The notes: generated from the letters alone by a model not told the origin. A stretch of DNA of 35,417 nt from Chitinophagaceae bacterium (GCA_022841365.1 JALHRP010000004.1:112106-147522), one strand, 5' to 3'. Positions 24,452-33,554 are shown, counted from the first letter of the stretch. Program-made: numbers and translations.

Positions 24452-25291
24452 TTAATAATCACCTAAGCTTGTTTCACCAAGTTGGGTAAGAGCTTTTTCC
24501 AGTTGCTCATCATTAGGTGCAATACCATGCCACTCGTGGCTGCCAACCATAAAGTCAATACCCTGTCCCATCTCCGTTTTCATGAGATTCACAATGGGTT
24601 TTCCTTTACCGAGATATGTTTTTGCTTTTTCCAAGCCTGCAATCATTTGATCCATATCGTTTCCATCTTCAATAATGAGCGTTTCCCAACCAAAAGCTTC
24701 AAACTTGGCTTTTAAATCACCAAGGCTCATTACTTTTTTGGTTGGTCCGTCAATTTGCTGTCCGTTCCAGTCAACCGTAGCAATCAGGTTATCCATTTTA
24801 TGGTGAGCAGCAAACATCAACGCTTCCCAGATCTGGCCTTCCTGTAACTCACCATCACCATGCAATGAATACACAACCGTCTGTTCATTGTTAAGGCGCT
24901 TGGTATAAGCCGCACCAATGGCAACACTTAAACCCTGGCCCAATGACCCTGAAGCAATTCGTACGCCGGGTAAATGTTCATGTGTGGTTGGGTGACCCTG
25001 CAACCTGGTATTTAAATGACGGAAGGTTTTTAACTCCTGCACAGGAAAATAACCGCTGCGGGCAAGAGTAGAATAATATACAGGGGAGATGTGACCGTTG
25101 GAAAGAAAGAAGAGGTCTTCTCCCAATCCATCCATTTCAAAAGCCGGATTGTGCTTCATTACTTTGAAATACAGGGCTGTAAAGTATTCTGTACAACCAA
25201 GTGAACCACCCGGATGACCACTCTGACAACCATGTACCATACGAACTATATCTCTTCTTATCTGTGTAGCGATTTCTTTAAGTTCTGCCAT
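24452..25291 (-). CDS. Transketolase, N-terminal (TPP-binding) subunit
   Basis: The 279 aa product corresponds to the N-terminal half of transketolase: GHPGGSLGCTEYFTALYF at 25-42, the diphosphate-binding motif GDG (145-147) ending in Asn176 (DWNGQQIDG), and a C-terminal GSHEWHGIAPNDEQL. Split transketolases need a separate C-terminal subunit for activity in the pentose phosphate pathway. No such gene is next to it: its 3' side ends in a terminator and a converging gene. The partner must lie elsewhere in the genome. Confidence 0.9.
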   Translation of the reverse strand: MAELKEIATQIRRDIVRMVHGCQSGHPGGSLGCTEYFTALYFKVMKHNPAFEMDGLGEDLFFLSNGHISPVYYSTLARSGYFPVQELKTFRHLNTRLQGHPTTHEHLPGVRIASGSLGQGLSVAIGAAYTKRLNNEQTVVYSLHGDGELQEGQIWEALMFAAHHKMDNLIATVDWNGQQIDGPTKKVMSLGDLKAKFEAFGWETLIIEDGNDMDQMIAGLEKAKTYLGKGKPIVNLMKTEMGQGIDFMVGSHEWHGIAPNDEQLEKALTQLGETSLGDY

Positions 25292-25308
25292 TTTTTTTCA
25301 ATTGCGGG

Positions 25309-25316
25309 CAAAGCTA
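25309..25316 (-). promoter_or_regulatory. -7 element for the transketolase gene
   Basis: On the minus strand TAGCTTTG (25316-25309) matches TAnnTTTG exactly, 17 bases before the ATG at 25291. No clear TTG lies at -33. Confidence 0.4.
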
Positions 25317-25430
25317 ACAGAAAAATATTTTCAGTATGAGTAAACTTTTTCACCTTTTTCGGAATCTGTCTGAAGTTATTATGGCCAATTCAGGCAAAGT
25401 AGATTGCATAAAAGCGAATTATTATCTATT

Positions 25431-25459
25431 TTGTCATTCCGGCTATATCGTTAGCTTTG
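25431..25459 (+). promoter_or_regulatory. Promoter for the WecA/MraY-type gene
   Basis: TTG (25431-25433), an 18 bp spacer and TAGCTTTG (25452-25459) form the best full match to the Bacteroidota consensus in the window. The leader would be about 16 nt. Confidence 0.6.
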
Positions 25460-25481
25460 CACATTCCTAAACGTACACTGT

Positions 25482-26627
25482 ATGGATCACCTTCTTATAG
25501 GGTCAGTAATTGCTTTTCTCATCACATTTTCCGCCATACCCATTATTATCCGGGTGGCAGAAATGAAGCATTTATTTGATGTGCCCGATGATCGTAAAGT
25601 GCACGCAAACCCTGTTCCCTCTCTTGGTGGTATTGGCATTTTTGCCGGCTTTATCATGGCATTTATGATTGCCGCACCTCATGGTTTTCCTGAAATTCAG
25701 TATTTTGGAGCAGCTTTTCTGGTGATATTCTTTCTGGGTTTAAAAGATGATATTGTTGTTCTCACACCACTTAAAAAATTTTTAGGGCAGTTACTGGCAG
25801 CTTTTATCATAGTATATAAAGGAGGAGTTTTAATTGATGGCATGTTTGGTTTTATGGGTTTTGAAAAAATGCCGTTTCTGTTAAGCCTCATTTTTACCTA
25901 TCTCACTATTGTAGTAATTACCAATTCATTTAATTTAATTGATGGTGTAGATGGTCTTGCCGGATCGCTTGGATTGTTTACCACATCTGCATTTGGATTG
26001 TATTTTCTCATGGCTGAGCAACCGCTTTATTCCATTATGGCGTTTTGTATGGCCGGCAGCCTAGTAGCGTTTTTAATCTTTAATATTTCTCCTGCCCGTA
26101 TTTTCATGGGCGATACGGGTTCGCTGCTGCTGGGCATGGTAAATTCAATTCTGGTGATCAAGTTTATACAGATTGCAACAGTACCCACAGCCAAAGTATT
26201 CCTGCCGGCAGCTCCTGCCATAGGGTTTGCAATTCTGTTTGTTCCGCTTTTTGACACGCTCCGCATTTTTGCATTCCGTATTCTTACAAGACGTTCACCA
26301 TTTAGTCCGGACAGGAATCATGTGCATCATCTCTTACTGGAAAAAGGCTGCAGCCACAATATGGTTACGTTTCTTGCAGTTGCGTTTAATATTGTAATAG
26401 CGGGTGCAACCATGCTGGGCCGTAATCTCAACATTACCTTTTTACTTCTTGGTCTCATCAGCGTAGGTTTTTCTGTTATCAGTTTACTCATCTACTCAAA
26501 CAGAGCCAACCGCCGCAAATTGTTTCCGCTTTCATTTGAAGCAAAGGAAAAACTTGGTTCCGAAACAAAAATTATTCCGCTTAAACAGGGCCCCAGTATT
26601 CATGAAGCTGAAGGCATGATAAAATAA
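25482..26627 (+). CDS. Undecaprenyl-phosphate glycosyl-1-phosphate transferase, WecA-like
   Basis: This polytopic membrane enzyme (381 aa, about ten helices) belongs to the MraY/WecA family, which transfers a sugar-1-phosphate from UDP-sugar to undecaprenyl phosphate. Motifs in order: DVPDDRKVHANPVPSLGG (33-50), Asp89-Asp90 (LKDD), NLIDGVDGLAG (151-161), FMGDTGSLLLG (208-218) and the C-terminal PDRNHVHHLLLEKG (276-289). The last motif and the N-terminal RKVH favour WecA/TagO types over MraY. It probably starts O-antigen or capsule lipid-linked glycans; the sugar is unknown. Confidence 0.9.
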   Translation: MDHLLIGSVIAFLITFSAIPIIIRVAEMKHLFDVPDDRKVHANPVPSLGGIGIFAGFIMAFMIAAPHGFPEIQYFGAAFLVIFFLGLKDDIVVLTPLKKFLGQLLAAFIIVYKGGVLIDGMFGFMGFEKMPFLLSLIFTYLTIVVITNSFNLIDGVDGLAGSLGLFTTSAFGLYFLMAEQPLYSIMAFCMAGSLVAFLIFNISPARIFMGDTGSLLLGMVNSILVIKFIQIATVPTAKVFLPAAPAIGFAILFVPLFDTLRIFAFRILTRRSPFSPDRNHVHHLLLEKGCSHNMVTFLAVAFNIVIAGATMLGRNLNITFLLLGLISVGFSVISLLIYSNRANRRKLFPLSFEAKEKLGSETKIIPLKQGPSIHEAEGMIK

Positions 26628-26666
26628 ACTTCCTTTTTATATGATGGAGCGTAAAACCAATTTTAT

Positions 26667-26674
26667 TAGGTTTG
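26667..26674 (+). promoter_or_regulatory. -7 element for frr
   Basis: TAGGTTTG matches TAnnTTTG exactly and lies 22 bases before the frr ATG; no TTG at the expected -33 distance. Confidence 0.4.
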
Positions 26675-26696
26675 CAGCTCAATAATTACGAATCAT

Positions 26697-27260
26697 ATGC
26701 AAGAAGAGCTTTCGATGATTTTAGATGATGCTGAAGATCACATGAAAAAAGCCATTCAGCACCTCGAAGTTGAACTGGTAAAAATCCGTGCAGGCCGAGC
26801 CAACCCCAATCTGCTGGATGGGATTGTTGTAGACTATTACGGATCACCAACTCCTATTGGGCAGGTAGGAAATATCAGCGTGGCAGATGCAAGAACCATT
26901 ACCATACAACCATGGGAAAAAAACATGTTGCAGCCCATTGAGCGGTCCATCATCAATTCAAATATTGGTTTAACTCCGCAGAACGATGGTAACATTATTC
27001 GTTTGTTTTTACCGCCACTAACAGAAGAAAGAAGAAAAGAGTTGGTAAAGCGTGTTAATGCAGAGGGTGAGCATACAAAAGTTGCTGTACGTAACATTCG
27101 CCGGGATGCGATTGAACAAATTAAAAAGTTACAGAAAGACGGTTTGAGTGAAGATGCAGCGAAGGATGCCGAAAAAGATGTGCAGGCATTAACCGATCGT
27201 TATACAATTCAGATTGATAAACATCTGGAAGCAAAAGACAAAGAAATTATGGCTGTATAA
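26697..27260 (+). CDS. frr: Ribosome recycling factor
   Basis: RRF splits post-termination ribosomes with EF-G. The 187 aa protein shows the standard blocks HLEVELVKIRAGRANPNLLDGI, VDYYGSPTPIGQVGNISV, PWEKNMLQPIERSI, FLPPLTEERRKELVKRV and VRNIRRDAIEQIKKLQKDG. Length is normal for the family. pyrH, its common neighbour in other bacteria, is not present here. A terminator follows within 25 bases. Confidence 0.96.
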   Translation: MQEELSMILDDAEDHMKKAIQHLEVELVKIRAGRANPNLLDGIVVDYYGSPTPIGQVGNISVADARTITIQPWEKNMLQPIERSIINSNIGLTPQNDGNIIRLFLPPLTEERRKELVKRVNAEGEHTKVAVRNIRRDAIEQIKKLQKDGLSEDAAKDAEKDVQALTDRYTIQIDKHLEAKDKEIMAV

Positions 27261-27283
27261 CTTCTCATAGAAGAACATTTTTA

Positions 27284-27308
27284 AGGGATGCATTTGTATC
27301 CCTTTTTT
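27284..27308 (+). terminator. Terminator after frr
   Basis: AAGGGAT (27284-27290) pairs with ATCCTTT (27299-27305) using one G-U pair, followed by T to 27308. It overlaps the stop of the converging permease gene by two bases. Confidence 0.6.
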
Positions 27309-28176
27309 ATTGCCTGTTCGCCTGATAAACACCTATGAGTATGATGAGCAGGCCAACAAGCTGCAGTATTGTAATCCGTTCGTTGGCAAGGAGCCCCCAC
27401 ATAACAGCTACAAAGGGAATTCCATAAGTAACCATTGAAGAAAAAAGCGGGCCTGCTCTTTTCATGAGCATGTAAAACAGAATGGATGCTGCTGCTGTAC
27501 CAAAAATACCTAACAGGGCCGATGCACCTGCAGCTCTTATAAATGCAGCATCTGTAAAGTTGTGCTGCAAAAATCCTGCAGCAACCAACACAATCGTTGC
27601 AGGTATAATCAGCGATACAAATGCAACTGCTGCAATGTTCATGGAACTGACGTGTTTTAAATACCGGTTAATGAGATTAACATTTAACCCATAGCAGAAT
27701 GTTGCAAACAGAATAAACAAACCAAAAAGTAAATTGCTGCTGCCGCTGCTCCCTGCTTTGGCAAAAAATAACAGCAGCATTCCTGCAAATCCAATACATA
27801 CTCCCAGCAGTTTTTTCCATTGAATGGCCGATTTAAAAAATACAGCACCAACGGTAATGACAAACAACGGAGTTAATGCATTCAGCATGCCTGCAAGTGC
27901 ACTGTCAATTTCAGTTTCAGCAACACAAAAAAGGATAGCAGGAATAAAGCTGCCCAGCAAACCGGTGATGATGAGAAGACCAATATCTTTTCGCTGTATT
28001 TCCCGAAAACCTTTTAAAGCAAACGGCAGCAGTATAACTCCGGCACTGAGCATACGCATAGCAGCTACTTCATATGGAGTGAGTACTTTCAATCCTTCTT
28101 TCATTAAAATAAATGAGCTGCCCCAAACAAATGAAAGAATTACAAAAAGGAACCAGTTATATAATTTTGGTGACAT
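27307..28176 (-). CDS. EamA/DMT-superfamily permease
   Basis: The 289 aa membrane protein has ten hydrophobic segments in two EamA repeats: the first opens FLFVILSFVWGSSFILMKEGLK, the second begins around LLFGLFILFATFCYGLNVNLINRYL. Members export or import metabolites; the substrate cannot be told. I use the ATG at 28176 (MSPKLYNWFLF); an in-frame ATG at 28248 would add 24 residues lacking family similarity and would leave no room for a promoter before the divergent ppk2. Confidence 0.85.
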   Translation of the reverse strand: MSPKLYNWFLFVILSFVWGSSFILMKEGLKVLTPYEVAAMRMLSAGVILLPFALKGFREIQRKDIGLLIITGLLGSFIPAILFCVAETEIDSALAGMLNALTPLFVITVGAVFFKSAIQWKKLLGVCIGFAGMLLLFFAKAGSSGSSNLLFGLFILFATFCYGLNVNLINRYLKHVSSMNIAAVAFVSLIIPATIVLVAAGFLQHNFTDAAFIRAAGASALLGIFGTAAASILFYMLMKRAGPLFSSMVTYGIPFVAVMWGLLANERITILQLVGLLIILIGVYQANRQ

Positions 28177-28248
28177 ATAAGAAGTTGCAAAAGTGAATGA
28201 AATTAGCCGAATCGTAACAAGATATTTATATTCGTAAGAAATAGTCAC

Positions 28249-28995
28249 ATGGCAGCGCCTAAACTTTCTGCAATCAGTACAAGAGCTCCGAAATCGGCAG
28301 ATAAAGAAAAAACAAAACAGAAAACAGCCAGATTAATTTCAGAGCTGGATGAATTACAGAACCTGCTAATTGCAGAAAATAAAAATGCATTACTTGTTAT
28401 TGTACAGGGAATGGATGCAAGCGGTAAGGATGGTGTAATAAGAAATGTATTTGGATCGCTCAATCCGTTAGGTGTTTCAGTTAAATCTTACAAAGCTCCT
28501 ACTGCTGAAGAACTGTCGCATGATTTTTTATGGCGTATACACAAACATGTTCCTGCAAAAGGCATGATACAGATTTTTAACCGGAGCCATTATGAAGATG
28601 TGTTGATAACAAGAGTACATGGCTGGTGCGATGATGAAACAGCCGTAAAACGTATGAAAGCTATTAATGATTTTGAAGAATTAATTACGCAACATAACCA
28701 TACAACGGTACTGAAGTTCTATCTGCATATTTCTCAAAAGGAACAGCAGGAACGTTTACAGGAGCGGACGCATGATCCACGTAAGATGTGGAAATACAAT
28801 GAAAAGGATTTTGATGAGTCACGCCTTTGGAAAAAATACATGAACTATTATCAGCAATGCTTTACTGCATGTAATAAAATTCCTTGGCATATTATACCAA
28901 GTGATCAAAATTGGTACAAAGAACATTTAATTGCAACCGTTGTGCACAACGCATTAAGCAAATTAAATATGCAATACCCCGGTTTAAAAAAATAG
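28249..28995 (+). CDS. Polyphosphate kinase 2 family protein
   Basis: PPK2 enzymes transfer phosphate between polyphosphate and nucleotides. The P-loop is GMDASGKDG (54-62), with FNRSHYEDVLITRVH (110-124) as the Walker B-like block, then the lid-type RTHDPRKMWKYNEKD. The 248 aa length fits a single-domain PPK2. The sub-class (AMP-, ADP- or both-phosphorylating) cannot be fixed by eye. It stands alone, diverging from the EamA permease. Confidence 0.9.
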   Translation: MAAPKLSAISTRAPKSADKEKTKQKTARLISELDELQNLLIAENKNALLVIVQGMDASGKDGVIRNVFGSLNPLGVSVKSYKAPTAEELSHDFLWRIHKHVPAKGMIQIFNRSHYEDVLITRVHGWCDDETAVKRMKAINDFEELITQHNHTTVLKFYLHISQKEQQERLQERTHDPRKMWKYNEKDFDESRLWKKYMNYYQQCFTACNKIPWHIIPSDQNWYKEHLIATVVHNALSKLNMQYPGLKK

Positions 28996-29098
28996 TAGGG
29001 AATTCGTTTGAATATTCTTACTTTTCTTTCTGAATTCTGCAGAACACCATAATCTGTGGAATTTTTCTTTTAACTCTTAACAACAAAAACAATTTATT

Positions 29099-29470
29099 AT
29101 GGGAATGCTCAAAGAATTCAAAGACTTTGCAATGAAAGGCAACGTAGTTGACCTTGCAGTTGGTGTAGTCATTGGTGCTGCATTTGGCGCTATTGTAGGC
29201 GCTGTAGTAGATCACATTATTATGCCAATTGTTGGTATGATAACAGGCGGTATTAACTTCGACTCACTATCAGTTAAAGTTGGTGAAGCGGAATTAAAGT
29301 ACGGTATGGCTATTTCTGCAGCAGTTAAGTTTATTGCCATTGCCTTGTTTCTTTTCATGGTTATTAAAGCAATTAACAAAACTAAAAAACCTGAGCCGCC
29401 TGCAGCTCCTGCCGAACCTTCCTCTACAGATAAGTTACTGGCAGAAATCAGAGATGCTTTAAGAAGATAA
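29099..29470 (+). CDS. mscL: Large-conductance mechanosensitive channel
   Basis: MscL opens under membrane tension to release solutes on osmotic downshock. The 123 aa protein starts MGMLKEFKDFAMKGNVVDLAVG, which is the conserved N-terminal helix and first membrane helix (17-45), followed by a periplasmic loop with GGINFDSLSV and TM2 (about 72-92). The C-terminal tail is Pro/Ala-rich before a last amphipathic helix. Length is slightly short but complete. Confidence 0.95.
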   Translation: MGMLKEFKDFAMKGNVVDLAVGVVIGAAFGAIVGAVVDHIIMPIVGMITGGINFDSLSVKVGEAELKYGMAISAAVKFIAIALFLFMVIKAINKTKKPEPPAAPAEPSSTDKLLAEIRDALRR

Positions 29471-29490
29471 GCAGCATCAAAAAAAATTGA

Positions 29491-29532
29491 ACGGCAATGG
29501 AAGCAATTTCATTGCCGTCTTTTCTTTCTTTT
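29491..29532 (+). terminator. Terminator after mscL
   Basis: ACGGCAATG (29491-29499) pairs with CATTGCCGT (29510-29518), followed by a T-rich tract (CTTTTCTTTC). Confidence 0.85.
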
Positions 29533-29557
29533 ATTTTTTATGTTAAACCCCACTCGT

Positions 29558-30490
29558 ATGAAACGCTTTATAATCTATACAGTTTTATTGTGCATTACAT
29601 CAAACGCATTTGCACAGGATCAGCAGGTACAGCAATTAAAAAATGAAACAAAAAGAGAAATTAAAAAAGACGATAAACAAAAAGAAGGCTGGACAAAAGG
29701 CGGAGTCTTTGCATTGAATCTTTCACAAGGCAGCAGCCGTAACTGGGCAGCCGGTGCAGAAAAATTTTCATTTTCATTAAACGGTTTATTAAATACGTAT
29801 GCGTATTACAAGCGCCAACGCAATTCATGGGACAATACAGTGAACATGCAATATGGTGTGGTGAATACAACCAGTCAGGGTACACGAAAGAACGATGACC
29901 GTTTTGATTTTTTAACACGTTACGGTTATCAGTTGAATAATCCTAAATGGTACATTTCAGCATTAGGCAATCTCCGTTCACAATTCACCGACGGATTTGC
30001 ATATGAAACAAACAATATAAAAACAAAAAACTCAGCGCTTTTTGCTCCCGCTTTTGTACTGGTATCGCCTGGTATTTTATACAAGCCCAATGCTACGTTT
30101 GATGTATTCTTATCACTCGTAACATCCCGTTGGATAATTGTTAATGAGCGGAATAAAAATCTGCGTCGTTTATCCAGCTTTGCAGACACAACAAAAAGTG
30201 CTAAAAATGAAATTGGTGCTTTTGTAACGGCCAATCTCAAAAAAGATCTGGCTAAGAATATTAACCTCGTAAGCCGGTTAGATCTTTTCAGCAACTATAA
30301 AAAAGAGCCGCAGAATATTGATGTATTCTGGACCAATTTACTGGGGATGAAGGTGAACAAATACCTCGGTGTCACCATCAACTTTGATCTTGTTTATGAT
30401 CATGATGTAAAAGACCCGAAAGTACCCGGAAAACTCATGGGCACACAGTGGAAATCACTGATTGGTGTGGGTTTTTCAGCTAATTTTTAG
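29558..30490 (+). CDS. DUF3078 outer-membrane protein
   Basis: A signal peptide (MKRFIIYTVLLCITSNAFA) is followed by a charged spacer and then the DUF3078-type start GWTKGGVFALNLSQGSSRNWAAG. The rest is strand-rich and ends WKSLIGVGFSANF, with the terminal Phe of an outer-membrane barrel. I start at the second in-frame ATG at 29558, which gives a normal signal peptide; the ATG at 29540 adds MLNPTR. Function is unknown; the family is common in Bacteroidota. Confidence 0.82.
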   Translation: MKRFIIYTVLLCITSNAFAQDQQVQQLKNETKREIKKDDKQKEGWTKGGVFALNLSQGSSRNWAAGAEKFSFSLNGLLNTYAYYKRQRNSWDNTVNMQYGVVNTTSQGTRKNDDRFDFLTRYGYQLNNPKWYISALGNLRSQFTDGFAYETNNIKTKNSALFAPAFVLVSPGILYKPNATFDVFLSLVTSRWIIVNERNKNLRRLSSFADTTKSAKNEIGAFVTANLKKDLAKNINLVSRLDLFSNYKKEPQNIDVFWTNLLGMKVNKYLGVTINFDLVYDHDVKDPKVPGKLMGTQWKSLIGVGFSANF

Positions 30491-30513
30491 TGAACAGTTT
30501 CCCCTACATTTGC

Positions 30514-30550
30514 AAGTCACGGAAGAAGCTTCTTCCGTGACTTTTTTATT
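30514..30550 (+). terminator. Perfect 30 bp palindrome terminator
   Basis: AAGTCACGGAAGAAG (30514-30528) is followed directly by its reverse complement (30529-30543) and then five more T. It ends the DUF3078 transcript only 16 bases before scpA, so scpA must have a start site inside or just after it, or depend on readthrough. Confidence 0.85.
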
Positions 30551-30565
30551 AAAAATTCACCGGCA

Positions 30566-31369
30566 TTGCAAACAGAATCATACCAGATAAAATTACCTCA
30601 GTTCGAAGGACCATTTGACCTGCTGTTGTTTTTTATTGAGCGGGACGAGTTGGATATTTACAACATCCCCATTACACGGATCATTAAAGACTTCATGGAT
30701 TTTATCCATCAAACAGAGAAGCTGAATATTGAACTATCCAGTGAGTTTATCTTGTTCATCTCCACTTTAATGCGCATAAAAGCAAAAATGTTGCTGCCAC
30801 GCAAAGAAATTGATGAGCAGGGAAATGAAATTGATCCACGTCAGGAGCTGATTGATAAAATTCTTGAGTACAAACGTTTTAAAGAAGCCAGTGTACAAAT
30901 GGCCGAATTGGAAGCGATGAGGATGCTGATGCTGAAGCGTGGAAATATTGCCCGTGAATTATCCATGATTGGTGAAGAAGCCGGTGAAGGAACAGAGATA
31001 CAAACCATTACCATGTTTAAACTGATGAAGACGTTTGAACGTGTAATGAAAAAACATCACGAACGATTTAATAAGCCGGTGCATACGGTTGTGCAGTACA
31101 ATTATACCATGGAAGGCAGTCGTGATTATATGCTCAATACAGTAAAGCTGGAAAAGATTATGCCGTTTGAAAAGCTGTTTGATATTTGTGAGAACAGAAT
31201 TCACGCCATCTTTTTATTCTTATCCTTACTGGAACTTTCGCAACAACAATACATGAGCCTGCGTGTTGGCGAAGGCATGAACAATTTTATTGTAGAATGG
31301 AATGAAAACAGGGCAGAGGATGCAGAAGATTCGTTTGTGTATCCCACCGCTCCACAAGAAGGCGAATAA
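30566..31369 (+). CDS. scpA: Segregation and condensation protein A
   Basis: ScpA is the kleisin that links Smc and ScpB in chromosome condensation. The N-terminus YQIKLPQFEGPFDLLLFFIERDEL is diagnostic, and the C-terminal winged-helix part (AIFLFLSLLELSQQQYMSLR) closes the 267 aa protein. No ATG fits before residue 50, so TTG at 30566 is the likely start. It follows a strong terminator. scpB is not adjacent. Confidence 0.92.
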   Translation: MQTESYQIKLPQFEGPFDLLLFFIERDELDIYNIPITRIIKDFMDFIHQTEKLNIELSSEFILFISTLMRIKAKMLLPRKEIDEQGNEIDPRQELIDKILEYKRFKEASVQMAELEAMRMLMLKRGNIARELSMIGEEAGEGTEIQTITMFKLMKTFERVMKKHHERFNKPVHTVVQYNYTMEGSRDYMLNTVKLEKIMPFEKLFDICENRIHAIFLFLSLLELSQQQYMSLRVGEGMNNFIVEWNENRAEDAEDSFVYPTAPQEGE

Positions 31370-31381
31370 TTATTTCAATAA

Positions 31382-31412
31382 AAAAATCCCAACTAATGAA
31401 GTTGGGATTTTT
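31382..31412. terminator. Bidirectional terminator between scpA and dxs
   Basis: AAAAATCCCAACT (31382-31394) pairs perfectly with AGTTGGGATTTTT (31400-31412) around a 5-nt loop. A-run left and T-run right suit both converging genes. Confidence 0.9.
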
Positions 31413-31431
31413 ATTTATACAAACAAATCAA

Positions 31432-33354
31432 TTAAGCTTTTACCGTAACCCTCACATTCATCATCTCCCTTACCGTTTTTGCAATACCATTGGCATCAAT
31501 GCCAATTTCATCATACAGCTGTTTAGGTGTGCCATGTTCTACCAGCTCATCAGGGATACCCATGATTTTTACTTCAGCATTGTACTTGTGTGCAGCCATA
31601 AATTCAAGTACAGCACTTCCAAAACCACCAACAACTGTTCCATCTTCAATAGTTACAATTTTATCAAACTTTGCAAACACTTCATGTAACAGTTCTTCAT
31701 CAATTGGTTTTGCAAAGCGCATATCATAATGTGCAGGATTGATGCCATCGTTCTTTAATTCACGGATAGCACTTGCTGCAAAATTGCCGGGATGGCCAAA
31801 GGACAATATTGCAATGCCTTCTCCATCTTTCAGTTTACGGCCTTTCCCGATTTCGATCTCTTTCATTTCGGTTCTCCACTCAGGCATTACACCTTCACCT
31901 CGTGGATAGCGGATGGAAATAGGTAATTGATGTGTATCAAGTTGGGCCGTATACATCATGTTACGTAACTCAGCTTCGTTCATTGGTGCAGCTACAATCA
32001 TATTTGGTACACAACGCATATAAGCAATATCATAACAGCCGTGATGTGTAGGTCCATCTTCACCAACCAAACCGGCACGGTCTAAGCAAAAGATCACCGG
32101 TAATTTTTGAATGGCTACATCATGCACCACCATATCATATGCTCTTTGCATAAAGGATGAATAGATGTTGCAAAATACACGCATGCCTTGTGTGGCCATG
32201 CCGGCGCTGAGTGTAACAGCATGCTGTTCGCAAATGCCTACATCAAATGCACGGTGCGGCATTTTGTCCATCATGAATTTAAGTGAAGATCCGCTGGGCA
32301 TTGCAGGAGTAATCCCAACAATTTTTTCGTTCTTTTCTGCCAGCTCAATAATGGTATGTCCAAACACATCCTGATATTTGGGAGGTTGTACTGTATCAAA
32401 TTTCTTTTTTTGAATTTCACCGGTTACCTTATCAAACAATCCGGGCGCATGCCATTTGGTTTGATCTTTTTCGGCCAACTCATATCCCTTTCCTTTCACT
32501 GTTACAATGTGTAAAATTTTTGGTCCGGGAATATTTTTTAAATCTTTCAGTGTATCTACCAGCTTGGTAATATTATGTCCGTCAATCGGACCAAAATAAC
32601 GCAGCTTCAACGCTTCAAATAAATTACTGCTGTTGCTTACAAATCCTTTGATGCTCTGCTCCAGTTTACCGGCCATTTCCCTTGTAAAATTTTTACCTAC
32701 CGGTAATTTGCCAAGCGCCTTCCACACATCGTCTTTAATACGGTTATAAGTAGGGGAAGTAGCAATATCAGTTAAGTATTCTTTCAGTGCACCCACATTC
32801 GGGTCAATACTCATACAGTTGTCATTCAGAATAATCAGCACATCACTATCTGCAACACCTGCATGGTTCATCGCTTCAAATGCAAGGCCGGCTGTCATAG
32901 CACCATCACCAATAACCGCAATAGACTTTCTGTTTTCACCTTTCATTTTTGCAGCCATGGCCATTCCCAATGCTGCGGAGATAGAAGTGGAAGAGTGACC
33001 GACACCAAATGTATCGTACTCACTTTCGCTGCGTTTTGGAAAACCGCTGAGTCCTTTGTATTTACGGTTGGTATGAAAATTATCCCTTCTGCCGGTAAGA
33101 ATTTTATGTCCGTAAGCCTGGTGCCCCACATCCCAAACCAGTTGATCGTATGGCGTATCGTACACATAATGCAGCGCTGCAGATAATTCAACCACACCAA
33201 GACTGGCACCAAAATGACCGCCGTGTACACTTACAACATCAATGATGTACTGGCGCAATTCATCGCATAACTGCGGAAGCTGACTCATTGATAACTGCTT
33301 CAGATCCGACGGGTTGTTAATGCTGCTGAGAAGTTGACCGGGTTTTATTTCCAT
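31432..33354 (-). CDS. dxs: 1-deoxy-D-xylulose-5-phosphate synthase
   Basis: DXS joins pyruvate and glyceraldehyde-3-phosphate to start the MEP isoprenoid pathway. GGHFGASLGVVELSAALHYV, the TPP-binding GDGAMTAGLAFEAMNHAG ending in NDNCMSI, YFGPIDGHN, and the transketolase-like C-terminal half with DRAGLVGEDGPTHHG and ISIRYPRGEG are all present. The ATG at 33354 (MEIKPGQLL, 640 aa) fits family length; the 15 residues from 33399 do not. A TAACTTTA on the minus strand at 33385-33378 may be its -7 element. Confidence 0.95.
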   Translation of the reverse strand: MEIKPGQLLSSINNPSDLKQLSMSQLPQLCDELRQYIIDVVSVHGGHFGASLGVVELSAALHYVYDTPYDQLVWDVGHQAYGHKILTGRRDNFHTNRKYKGLSGFPKRSESEYDTFGVGHSSTSISAALGMAMAAKMKGENRKSIAVIGDGAMTAGLAFEAMNHAGVADSDVLIILNDNCMSIDPNVGALKEYLTDIATSPTYNRIKDDVWKALGKLPVGKNFTREMAGKLEQSIKGFVSNSSNLFEALKLRYFGPIDGHNITKLVDTLKDLKNIPGPKILHIVTVKGKGYELAEKDQTKWHAPGLFDKVTGEIQKKKFDTVQPPKYQDVFGHTIIELAEKNEKIVGITPAMPSGSSLKFMMDKMPHRAFDVGICEQHAVTLSAGMATQGMRVFCNIYSSFMQRAYDMVVHDVAIQKLPVIFCLDRAGLVGEDGPTHHGCYDIAYMRCVPNMIVAAPMNEAELRNMMYTAQLDTHQLPISIRYPRGEGVMPEWRTEMKEIEIGKGRKLKDGEGIAILSFGHPGNFAASAIRELKNDGINPAHYDMRFAKPIDEELLHEVFAKFDKIVTIEDGTVVGGFGSAVLEFMAAHKYNAEVKIMGIPDELVEHGTPKQLYDEIGIDANGIAKTVREMMNVRVTVKA

Positions 33355-33472
33355 AAATTTCCTCGAATGATGCGGTAAAGTTAAATAACTTACGGCCAAA
33401 GGCTGTAAAATGAGTCATAATAACAATGAAATCCTTTAAATGTTGCGTTTCGGATTTAATATTCAGTTGTTG

Positions 33473-33490
33473 CAGGTAACCATTTACCTG
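33473..33490. promoter_or_regulatory. 18 bp palindrome upstream of the LytS-type kinase gene
   Basis: CAGGTAA-CCAT-TTACCTG is a perfect inverted repeat with 7 bp arms, 50 bp before the -7 element of the kinase gene. The size and spacing suit a dimeric regulator, but a binding protein cannot be named. Confidence 0.4.
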
Positions 33491-33540
33491 ATTAATTTGC
33501 CCTTTGTAAATTTAGTGCGCCAATCCCCTGGCCTAAAAAG

Positions 33541-33548
33541 TAGATTTG
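33541..33548 (+). promoter_or_regulatory. -7 element for the kinase gene
   Basis: TAGATTTG matches TAnnTTTG exactly and ends six bases before the ATG at 33555. Transcription would begin at or next to the start codon, so the mRNA may be leaderless. No -33 TTG is seen. Confidence 0.4.
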
Positions 33549-33554
33549 TAAGGC

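Noticed and set aside
27284-27308. Attachment site or repeat at the frr end
   Set aside because: The short stem and T-run are explained by a terminator; no duplicate occurs in the window.
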